A DNA stretch of 7,059 bases. It comes from an uncultured Victivallales bacterium. Its GTDB lineage: Bacteria > Verrucomicrobiota > Lentisphaeria > Oligosphaerales > JAFGRS01. The stretch covers positions 1 to 7,059 of the forward strand of contig CAILKC010000461.1 of the NCBI GenBank assembly GCA_903834675.1, written 5' to 3'. A program made the translations under genes and the position numbers. Below the pieces are notes generated by a model. It did not search any database. It was given only the letters and a program-made list of their open reading frames with translations, and was not told where the DNA came from. The first letter of the stretch is position 1. Each line of letters starts with the position of its first letter. Below are positions 1-6,170 of this stretch, piece after piece.

Positions 1-168
1 CCAAAAAGATGGAGCGGCCGCGGCGCGCGGCCACTGCCCACGAGGCCGTGGGCGGTCCAAAGAGATGGAGCGGCCGCGGCGCGCGGCCACTGCCCACGAG
101 GCCGTGGGCGGTCCAAAAAGATGGAGCGGCCGCGGCGCGCGGCCACTGCCCACGAGGCCGTGCGTAGT
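1..168. repeat. Three tandem copies of a 56-bp double-hairpin unit
   Basis: Copies lie at 1-56, 57-112 and 113-168. Copies 1 and 2 differ at one base (A to G at unit position 6). Copy 3 differs from copy 1 at unit positions 51, 53 and 54. Each unit has a 15-nt purine-rich linker starting CCAAAAAGATGG. A short hairpin follows (GGCCGC, 5-nt loop, GCGGCC, unit positions 16-32). Directly abutting it is a longer hairpin at unit positions 33-56, with 10-bp arms ACTGCCCACG and CGTGGGCGGT (one T-G pair) and a 4-nt AGGC loop. So 41 of 56 bases are in hairpins. The window starts exactly at a unit boundary, so more copies may lie upstream. Function is unknown: it could be a 5' untranslated structured region, a REP-like element or a minisatellite. 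A unit of 56 is not a multiple of 3, so a repeated coding function in one frame is unlikely. Confidence 0.96.
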
Positions 169-172
169 CCGC

Positions 173-180
173 AAGGAGGT
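173..180 (+). promoter_or_regulatory. Ribosome binding site that fixes the GH42-like start
   Basis: AAGGAGGT is a perfect 8-nt match to the usual anti-Shine-Dalgarno. It is followed after 3 nt by ATG at 184. It lies only 4 nt after the end of the last hairpin repeat. It supports the start at 184 over the in-frame ATG at 121, which sits inside repeat copy 3 and has no such site. The spacing is on the short side. No clear -35/-10 promoter was seen in 1-183. Confidence 0.85.
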
Positions 181-183
181 CCG

Positions 184-2967
184 ATGACATCACGTCTGCA
201 CTTGCTCGCTGCCCTGCTTTCGGTTGCGGCTCTGGCGCAAGCCGCCGAACCCGTGGTCCCCAACGCCGGAATGGAGGAGGGTGACAGCGCGCCGACGGGC
301 TGGACCGCCGGATCCGGGGAAGGCGGTACCGGCGAGTTCGCCTGGGTGGACACGCCTGTCCATGGAGGGCGCAAGGCCTTCCGCGTTAAGAAGATCGGCA
401 GTGTCGGTCACACGCTTCTGAGTGGCGGGATGGTGTCCGTCGAGGCGGGCCAGACGGTGCAGGTTTCGGCCTGGGTCTACCCAAGCGCGAATGTCCGGCG
501 CGGGGTCTACTTTATGATCAGCCAGTACCGGGCAGACAGCGACGAATGGCAGTTACCAAACACCTTCGGCTCGACCACGGCACCGCTGCTCGGCGGCCAG
601 TGGCAGCCGCTCACGGTTGCGGTGAGCATGCGGCCGGGCAACACTCGCCTGCGCCTCCAGTGCGTCCAGGCCTTCGGACCCTCTGACATCGTCTGGGATG
701 ACTTAGCGGTGGCCACGGCCGGAGCAGAGGCCAAACCGCGTTATGAGCCGCCGACGAAGGAACCCCTCCCCGACCTCGCGGCTGCCAAGGCTGTCGTGGC
801 GGCGCGGCAACGGGCGCAGGTGCTCATCGATCGCAGCCAGGGGCGACCCCGGCTGAGCCTGGATGGCCGCCCCGTGCCCTGGGCCTTCTACGTCAGTCCC
901 TTCTGGAACCCCAACGACGCGCAAATCGCGGACTTCCGTAAGGCCGGCGTGCGCGTGTACCTCGTCCCGCTGGTGCTTGGCTGGCAGGTCTACGGCGAGC
1001 GCGGCCCCTGGCGCGGCGCCGGAAAGTACGATTTTGCCGAGGTCGACGAACTGCTCTGGCGCGTGCTTCGTGTCGACCCCGAGGGCTATGTGCTGTTCTA
1101 CCTGGGCTGCGATCCCTACCGCGACTGGGGCGCCGATAACCCCGACGAGGTCACCTGCGACCAGAATGGCCTCAAGGCGATCGGGCAAATGCACCCAAAG
1201 CGCTGGGGTGACGACCCGAAGCCACCCGAGCGCTTCGCCCCGTCGCTGGTATCCCACAAGCTGCGCCGTGACACGGCCGAGACGTTGCGGCGACTGGCCC
1301 AGCATGTCGAGGCCAGCGAGCCGGGCAAGGCCGTGATTGGCTACCACGTCGCCGGCTCGAATGACGGTCAGTGGTTCCAATGGGTCAAGCTGGATCCGCA
1401 AGATCTGCACCTGGCTGATTACTGCCCGGGGGCCCAGGCGAGCTTCCGCGACTGGTTACAGCGCCGCTACGGCAACGATCTCGATTCCTTCCGGCGCGCC
1501 TGGAAGCGGCCGGATCTCGCCTTCCAGACAGCCCGCGTACCCGGCGCCGACCGATACTGGGCCGGCAGCGGCATCCTGGACGCGGCGCAACAGGACATCG
1601 CCGATGCCACGCGCTTCTACAGCGAGGGCGTCGCCGAGACGGTCATCGAGCTGGCCGGCACCCTCAAGCAGGCCACGCCGCGACCCATCCTGTGCGGCAC
1701 CTACTACGAGGACATCACCTGCAACTCCGGCAACCACATTGCCCTCGGCCGCTTGCTCGATTCCGACGCCCTTGACTTCCTCGCCGGACCGGCCGCCTAC
1801 GCCATCCGCATGCCGGGCTGCTCCGGCGCCGTGCGCTCGGTGTTCGCCTCTACCCTCCTGCACGGTAAGACCTTCCTCACCGAACAGGATTGGCGCTCCT
1901 GGCACTCGAGTCCCGACAGCCCCGAGAAGAACTTCAGTGGGGGCCGGGCAGAGACCGGCGCGGCACACAACGCCATGGTGCGGCGCGAATGCGGCATGAT
2001 GCTGGCTTTCGGCCTGGGCACCTGGTGGTACGACATGAGCGGCGGTTGGTTCCGCGATGACCAGATCATGGGTGGGATCGCCGAAGCCCTGGGCGCCTTC
2101 CGCCGCGACCTGGCCGTGACGGCGGTGCCGCGTGCCGACCTGGCCGTGATCGTCAGCGAGGAAGCCAACGACTGGATCGCGCCGCCCCAGGCCGGCGCCT
2201 ATCGCTATGATGGCATCGTCAAGCAGATCGAGGAGCTGAACGTGGCCGGGGTACCTTACCGGCTCTATCTGCAGTCCGACCTGGGTCGCGCGACGCTACC
2301 GCCGCACCGTGCCTACCTGTTCCTCAACCCGTATGCGCTCAGCGCGACGCAACGCCAGGCGATCGCCGAACTCAAGCGCGACGGTCGGCTGCTGGCCTTT
2401 GTGCATGCCCCTGGCGTGGTCGGCGCCGCCGATCCGGCGGCTGCGATTGCAGCGATCACCGGGATGGCCGTCGAGCGCCTGCCAGACCGTGAACGCCTGA
2501 CCACTACCACCCGCCCTGGCGACCACGAACTTATTCGGCAACTCGAGGCTGGCCTGAACTACGCCGGCGGCATCAGCGGTTCGGCCTACGCCGTCACGGA
2601 CCCGGCTGCCACGGCCTTGGGGGGCTATGCGGAAACGTCGGCGGTGGCCGCGGCAGCGCGGGACTTCGGCACCTGGAAGTCGGTGTTCATCGGCAGCCCG
2701 GGGATCACGGCCGAGTTCGCCCAGCGGCTGGCGCGCTGGGCGGGGTGCTGGTGGGTGGCGGAACCCGGCGACGCCGTCTATGCCAGCGACCAGATCCTCA
2801 CGATCCACGCCCTCTTCCCGGGTCACAAGAGCCTGCGCCTACGCCAGGCATCGCGAGTGACCGACCTGACCTCGGGCCAGGTGATCGCGGCGAGTGCCGC
2901 CACGGTTGAGCTGGAGATGCAACGCGGCGAGACGCGCTGGTTCTGGCTGGAACGTCCAGCGCCCTGA
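184..2967 (+). CDS. Secreted CBM plus GH42-like (beta-galactosidase-type) protein
   Basis: This is a 927-aa exported protein, probably acting on beta-linked sugars of a polysaccharide or glycan outside the cytoplasm. The substrate is not known. Residues 1-20 form a signal peptide (hydrophobic core, AQA cleavage site). Residues about 24-177 look like a CBM4/9-type jelly roll, from PNAGMEEG to the typical end VWDDLAVA. A TIM-barrel catalytic region runs from about 220 to 630. It contains the GH42-like segment SFRDWLQRRYG, the loop GYHVAGSNDGQWFQW (386-400), LTEQDW with candidate nucleophile E567, and GTWWYDMSGGWF (612-623). About 650-800 resembles the GH42 trimerisation (flavodoxin-like) domain, and the last 75 residues look like the all-beta C-terminal domain. 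The start at 184 follows from the ribosome site and signal peptide. The acid/base glutamate usual after strand 4 is not evident: the loop has N393, D394 and Q396. It begins an operon-like block, and the next frame starts 23 nt after its stop. The family call is good, but activity on galactosides is inferred and it could belong to an unassigned GH-A family. Confidence 0.88.
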   Translation: MTSRLHLLAALLSVAALAQAAEPVVPNAGMEEGDSAPTGWTAGSGEGGTGEFAWVDTPVHGGRKAFRVKKIGSVGHTLLSGGMVSVEAGQTVQVSAWVYPSANVRRGVYFMISQYRADSDEWQLPNTFGSTTAPLLGGQWQPLTVAVSMRPGNTRLRLQCVQAFGPSDIVWDDLAVATAGAEAKPRYEPPTKEPLPDLAAAKAVVAARQRAQVLIDRSQGRPRLSLDGRPVPWAFYVSPFWNPNDAQIADFRKAGVRVYLVPLVLGWQVYGERGPWRGAGKYDFAEVDELLWRVLRVDPEGYVLFYLGCDPYRDWGADNPDEVTCDQNGLKAIGQMHPKRWGDDPKPPERFAPSLVSHKLRRDTAETLRRLAQHVEASEPGKAVIGYHVAGSNDGQWFQWVKLDPQDLHLADYCPGAQASFRDWLQRRYGNDLDSFRRAWKRPDLAFQTARVPGADRYWAGSGILDAAQQDIADATRFYSEGVAETVIELAGTLKQATPRPILCGTYYEDITCNSGNHIALGRLLDSDALDFLAGPAAYAIRMPGCSGAVRSVFASTLLHGKTFLTEQDWRSWHSSPDSPEKNFSGGRAETGAAHNAMVRRECGMMLAFGLGTWWYDMSGGWFRDDQIMGGIAEALGAFRRDLAVTAVPRADLAVIVSEEANDWIAPPQAGAYRYDGIVKQIEELNVAGVPYRLYLQSDLGRATLPPHRAYLFLNPYALSATQRQAIAELKRDGRLLAFVHAPGVVGAADPAAAIAAITGMAVERLPDRERLTTTTRPGDHELIRQLEAGLNYAGGISGSAYAVTDPAATALGGYAETSAVAAAARDFGTWKSVFIGSPGITAEFAQRLARWAGCWWVAEPGDAVYASDQILTIHALFPGHKSLRLRQASRVTDLTSGQVIAASAATVELEMQRGETRWFWLERPAP

Positions 2968-2976
2968 AGCGGGCGC

Positions 2977-2983
2977 AAGGGAG
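2977..2983 (+). promoter_or_regulatory. Ribosome binding site for the 40-codon fucosidase stub
   Basis: AAGGGAG lies 7 nt before the ATG at 2991. It suggests the short frame is still translated, or was when the fucosidase gene was intact. Confidence 0.6.
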
Positions 2984-2990
2984 ACCTGAG

Positions 2991-3113
2991 ATGACCGTCA
3001 AACAGAAGCCCCACAATCCGCCTCAAGGCGCGCAACGCCTGCCGCTGGCGAAGCTGCACGCCTGGGAGGCCCTCGGCTACGGCATGTTCATTCATCGAGG
3101 AGTCTGGCCGTGA
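2991..3113 (+). pseudogene. Truncated N-terminus of a GH29 alpha-L-fucosidase; possible leader ORF
   Basis: This is a 40-aa open frame with a good ribosome site and no signal peptide. Residues 17-35 read LPLAKLHAWEALGYGMFIH. This matches the start of the GH29 alpha-L-fucosidase catalytic domain, where W-x-x-L-x-YGMFIHFG is typical and the His after FI helps bind fucose. The match stops after FIH: residues 36-40 are RGVWP, then TGA. Intact GH29 enzymes are over 400 aa, so nearly all of the enzyme is missing. The likely history is a deletion joining the first 35 codons to the leader of the DUF4838 gene. The TGA overlaps the GTG start of that gene (GTGA at 3110-3113). The stub is therefore placed to couple its translation to the downstream gene. 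The homology is judged from the motif alone, by memory of the family. The alternative is a chance small ORF or an assembly deletion. Confidence 0.66.
3097..3102 (+). promoter_or_regulatory. Ribosome binding site inside the stub, for the DUF4838 gene
   Basis: GAGGAG lies 7 nt before the GTG at 3110 and within the last codons of the upstream stub. It supports GTG as the true start and would let ribosomes ending on the stub re-initiate at once. Confidence 0.75.
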
Positions 3114-5479
3114 CAAACCACCTTCGCTTCGCCGCGTGTGTGTCCTTGGCAACCTGGCTGGGCGGCGCCTGTCCGGCCGCCGACACCGACGTCCTGCGCT
3201 TGGCTGAGGGAGCGCGGACCCCGTATGTGATCGCTCTGGCCGCGGACGCTACGCCGCCCGAGCGCACCGCCGCCGCGGAGTTGTCAGCCTACCTCAAGAA
3301 GATCACGAGTGCGGAGTTCACCATCGTGACCCCGGAGCAGGCCGCGGGCAGACCGATGATCGCGGTCGGGCCGGGCGCGACGGGAGCCAGCCTGGGGCTT
3401 GACCTCGGCACGCTGGGCTCCGAGGAGTGGCTGGTGCGCAGCTCCGGCCAGCACCTGTACCTGGTCGGCGGGCGACCGCGCGGCACGCTCTACGCGGCCT
3501 ATCACTTCCTGGAGGATGTGCTGGGCGTGCATTGGTGGAACCCCTGGGAGGAAACGGTTCCCAGCCAACCCACGCTGACGCTTGGAACGCTGAATCTGCA
3601 GGGCCGACCGACCTTCCGCTATCGCGACATTTATATGCTGTACGGGCAGGATGGCGGGCGTTTTGCGGCACGCAACCGCCTGAACCGCGACGGCGACAGC
3701 GCGATCACCAGCGACTACGGCGGCACGCTGGCCTACGGACCGCCGTACCATGTGCATACCTTCTTCCTCTACTTCCCGCCCAAGGAGCATTTTGCGGCCC
3801 ATCCGGAGTGGTATTCGCTCATCGACGGCAAACGGGTCGGCGAGGGCGCGCAGCTCTGCCTTACCAACCCCGAGCTACGCCAGGCCTTCCTGGCCAAACT
3901 GCGTGACTTCATCGCCACCTCCTGGGCCGCGGCGAAGACCGCGAATCTGCCGCCGCCGCTGGTCTTCAGCGTCTCTCAGAACGACTGGGCGAACCCGTGC
4001 CAGTGCGAGGGCTGCCAGGCGATCGCCAAGGCCGAGGGGTCCGAAGCCGGACCGCTGCTGGATTTCGTCAACTTCATGGCGGCTGGCATCAAGGAGCAGT
4101 ACCCCGCAGTCTACCTCGACACCCTGGCCTACCAATACACCCAGAAGGCCCCCAAGACCCTGACCTGCCTCGACAACGTGATCATCCGCCTGTGCGACAC
4201 CGAAGCCGATATGCTCAAGCCCATCACCGCGCCGCAGAATCAGGCCTTCCATGACCACCTGCTGAGCTGGGGAAAAGTCTGCCGCAACCTGCGCATCTGG
4301 GACTATGCAGTGACCTACGCCAACCCCAACGGCATGCCGCTGCCCACCGCCCACACCTATGGGCCGGATTACCGCTTCTATGCCGCCAACCAGGTCGAGG
4401 GCGTGTTCACCGAACTGGAATACCCGCTCATCGCCGACCTGCGGGACTTCAAGATCTGGATGATGATGAAGACGCTCGAAAACGCCGAGGCTGACTACGA
4501 TACGCTCACCGACATCTTCATGGATGGCCACTACGGGCCGGCTGGCAAGCTAATCAAAGCCTACCTGAGGGACTTGGAGGCAGAGGCCCAGACGCGCCAG
4601 AGCACCAGCACCTGCTGGCAGGGCTCGCCCGCTCGGCTGAGCTACATCAACCTCGCCTTCGTCACCCGGGCCCAGAAGCGGTTCGACGAGGCGGAGTTGG
4701 CGGTCCAGGCGGACGCGGAGCGGTCGCGGCGGGTGCGTTTCGCCAGACTGCCCTTGGATCGGGCCACGATCGCGGCCTACGCGAAGCTGATGAGCGAGTG
4801 GCTGGCCGAGCACGATGGCCCAGACGCCTTCCCGCTGGACCGCGAGGCGGTCGGCGCCCGGGCCCTCGCCACCTGGCAGGCTCAGATTGACCAGCGCCTC
4901 GCCGAACCCCAGCGCGCCAAGGAGAAGCTGGTGGCCGAGGGCGAGATCAAGCGCTTCGCCATGGTGCCAGGCACGGTGAACCTGCCCGAGAAGTTCCGCC
5001 ATCTGCCCCGCGGCACGGTCTACGACTACACTGCCCTTATGACCCGCAACTGGAACAACCTCGTGAAGGTCGTCCAGGACCCGGAGGCCGAGAGTGGCAT
5101 CACCAACCGCCTGGACCTGACCGGCGCCGAGGTGACCAACCCAGAGAAGTACGTGCTGCCCATGCCTTGGGGACTGTACGGCACCATCAACAAGAAGTTC
5201 GTGAACGGCGCGCCCATCAAGGCGGAAGACATCCCCGGTCCCGGATACCACTGGTACCAGATGGGCACCTTCCCGGTGGAGCCCGGCTACTACCTGTACT
5301 TCTTCTGGAGCTGGATCATCCAACTCGACGTGGATAATGTCTTCGACCCCGTCAAGCCGGACCAGACGTTCGAGGTCTGGGCTCGCATCCGCTTCGAGGG
5401 CCCGCGGTTCCCCCAGGCGAAGGCCGACGACAAGGACGCTATCTGCGTTGAGCGCATCGTCCTGGTGAGGACGAACTAG
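3110..5479 (+). CDS. Secreted DUF4838 protein with GH67-N-like domain
   Basis: This is a 789-aa exported protein of the DUF4838 family, common in polysaccharide-degradation loci of Lentisphaerae, Planctomycetes and Bacteroidetes. The reaction is not established, though the fold suggests a glycoside hydrolase. A signal peptide covers residues 1-24 (cleavage near CPAA/D). Cys21 is preceded by GGA rather than a clean lipobox, so a lipoprotein is unlikely. Residues 38-158 resemble the N-terminal domain of alpha-glucuronidases (PERTAAAELSAYLKKIT, then GTLYAAYHFLEDVLGVHWW). The DUF4838 core runs from about 163 to 500. It shows YRDIYMLYG, HVHTFF (214-219), HPEWYSLIDG (231-240), LCLTNPE (249-255), VSQNDW (288-293), a Cys trio C297-x-C299-x2-C302 and TLAYQYT. 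A helical stretch and a C-terminal beta-rich region (about 610-789) follow. The GTG start is chosen for its GAGGAG site and for the signal peptide. It is the last gene of the forward block, and no clear terminator was seen in the 82 bp before the convergent regulator. Confidence 0.93.
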   Translation: MTNHLRFAACVSLATWLGGACPAADTDVLRLAEGARTPYVIALAADATPPERTAAAELSAYLKKITSAEFTIVTPEQAAGRPMIAVGPGATGASLGLDLGTLGSEEWLVRSSGQHLYLVGGRPRGTLYAAYHFLEDVLGVHWWNPWEETVPSQPTLTLGTLNLQGRPTFRYRDIYMLYGQDGGRFAARNRLNRDGDSAITSDYGGTLAYGPPYHVHTFFLYFPPKEHFAAHPEWYSLIDGKRVGEGAQLCLTNPELRQAFLAKLRDFIATSWAAAKTANLPPPLVFSVSQNDWANPCQCEGCQAIAKAEGSEAGPLLDFVNFMAAGIKEQYPAVYLDTLAYQYTQKAPKTLTCLDNVIIRLCDTEADMLKPITAPQNQAFHDHLLSWGKVCRNLRIWDYAVTYANPNGMPLPTAHTYGPDYRFYAANQVEGVFTELEYPLIADLRDFKIWMMMKTLENAEADYDTLTDIFMDGHYGPAGKLIKAYLRDLEAEAQTRQSTSTCWQGSPARLSYINLAFVTRAQKRFDEAELAVQADAERSRRVRFARLPLDRATIAAYAKLMSEWLAEHDGPDAFPLDREAVGARALATWQAQIDQRLAEPQRAKEKLVAEGEIKRFAMVPGTVNLPEKFRHLPRGTVYDYTALMTRNWNNLVKVVQDPEAESGITNRLDLTGAEVTNPEKYVLPMPWGLYGTINKKFVNGAPIKAEDIPGPGYHWYQMGTFPVEPGYYLYFFWSWIIQLDVDNVFDPVKPDQTFEVWARIRFEGPRFPQAKADDKDAICVERIVLVRTN

Positions 5480-5561
5480 GCCCCAGGCGCCACGGCAAGG
5501 GGGCACGCAAGAAGCGTTCGGGGGACTCTTGAAAGCGCGCCAGCGGGGGGGGCCGGTTAAG

Positions 5562-5969
5562 TCAGGGCGCTGACGCATCCTCTGGCCCGGGCTCGGCGCC
5601 GACGCCCAGCACCCGGTTCACCGCTGCCATCAGCTTTTCCCGCGACACCGGCTTGATCAGATACTGGTCGGCGAAGCCCTGCAGCGCTTCCTGTTTGGTC
5701 TCCAGCGTATCGTCGCCGGTCAGCATGATTACGGGGATGAACTTAGTCTTGCGGTCGGCGCCGAGCTTCTCCAGAACCGTCAGGCCATCCATGCCGGGCA
5801 TATTGACGTCCAGCAGGATCAGGTCCGGCTTTTCCTTGGCCGCCAGGCGCAGGCCGTCCTTGCCTTCATGCGCCATCAAGACCTGGTGCGGAATGGCGTC
5901 TGCCTCGATGATACGCCGCACCACCCGGCAAATCGAAACCTCGTCATCGATCAGAAGTATCCGCGCCAT
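5562..5969 (-). CDS. Stand-alone response-regulator receiver (CheY-like) protein
   Basis: This is a 135-aa single-domain receiver that would accept phosphate from a histidine kinase and signal through protein contact, since there is no DNA-binding or enzymatic output domain. The acidic pair D8 and D9 lies in ARILLIDDE, the phospho-acceptor is D54 in LILLDVNMPGMDG, the switch residue is T84 in VIMLTGDD, and the conserved lysine is K106 in LIKPVS. All residues needed for phosphorylation are present. A short acidic tail (GAEPGPEDASAP) follows the fold. The ATG at 5969 is preferred because AGGGA lies 10 nt upstream. A TTG three codons earlier is possible but leaves only 2 nt to that site. It is convergent with the DUF4838 gene and divergent from the prepilin-type gene. 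No kinase is in view. A role in pilus or motility control is suggested only by the neighbour. Confidence 0.95.
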   Translation of the reverse strand: MARILLIDDEVSICRVVRRIIEADAIPHQVLMAHEGKDGLRLAAKEKPDLILLDVNMPGMDGLTVLEKLGADRKTKFIPVIMLTGDDTLETKQEALQGFADQYLIKPVSREKLMAAVNRVLGVGAEPGPEDASAP

Positions 5970-6037
5970 GATGCTCAATTCCCTAGGTCACCCGGCCGAC
6001 CGTGAGAGCGGCAGACCACCAAACCGTTCAACGTTCC

Positions 6038-6066
6038 AAGGTACAGGCGGGCGCGCTTCGATGCAA
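6038..6066 (-). promoter_or_regulatory. Candidate promoter for the receiver gene
   Basis: On the minus strand, TTGCAT (6066-6061) and TACCTT (6043-6038) are 17 nt apart. Both match sigma70 consensus weakly (three of six each). The -35 lies in the left arm of the inverted repeat 6061-6099. The implied leader to the ATG at 5969 is about 60 nt. Confidence 0.25.
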
Positions 6067-6099
6067 GCGCCGACAATTTGATCTTCAGGGTGCTTGCAT
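6061..6099. repeat. Inverted repeat in the divergent intergenic region, candidate operator
   Basis: The left arm ATGCAAGCGCC (6061-6071) and right arm GGTGCTTGCAT (6089-6099) are reverse complements except for one position, which would be a G-U pair in RNA. The outer 8 bp are perfect. The spacer is 17 bp (6072-6088). It lies between the divergent receiver and prepilin-type genes, so it could bind a dimeric regulator of both, or form a hairpin in a transcript. The binding protein is unknown. Confidence 0.6.
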
Positions 6100-6123
6100 A
6101 ACCGGTGGCTGCCATGGTATTGT
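6094..6123 (+). promoter_or_regulatory. Candidate promoter for the prepilin-type gene
   Basis: TTGCAT (6094-6099) and TATTGT (6118-6123) are 18 nt apart. The -10 matches four of six consensus bases and the -35 three of six. The -35 overlaps the right arm of the inverted repeat. If real, the transcript would begin near 6130, leaving about a 40-nt leader and excluding the in-frame upstream starts at 6105 and 6114. Confidence 0.35.
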
Positions 6124-6157
6124 GCGCGGCTGTGTCACGGAAACAGCAGCCAACCGC

Positions 6158-6163
6158 AGGAGA
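6158..6163 (+). promoter_or_regulatory. Ribosome binding site that fixes the GTG start of the prepilin-type gene
   Basis: AGGAGA lies 7 nt before the GTG at 6171. This start gives the usual short charged leader before FTLIEL, whereas upstream in-frame starts would add 19 or more residues. Confidence 0.8.
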
Positions 6164-6170
6164 CCACTCA

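Noticed and set aside
1..168. CRISPR array
   Set aside because: The units are directly adjacent copies with no variable spacers, and no cas genes are present.
121..183. N-terminal extension of the GH42-like protein from the ATG at 121
   Set aside because: It lies inside repeat copy 3, has no ribosome site, and would bury the signal peptide behind 21 extra residues. The ATG at 184 has a perfect ribosome site.
703..1410. 235-aa minus-strand open frame inside the GH42-like gene
   Set aside because: It is a shadow of the coding strand, with no family motif and no ribosome site seen.
5545..5552. Run of eight G as a possible phase-variation tract
   Set aside because: It lies between two stop codons in a convergent spacer, so slippage would change no protein. 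It could be a sequencing weak point.
5480..5561. Bidirectional terminator between the convergent genes
   Set aside because: Only a 4-bp stem (ACGC/GCGT) was found and no T-run, so there is not enough to call it.
4550..5578. 342-aa open frame on the minus strand
   Set aside because: It lies antisense to the DUF4838 gene, has no recognisable domain, and is the kind of long empty frame that high GC produces. The plus-strand product is clearly a real family member.
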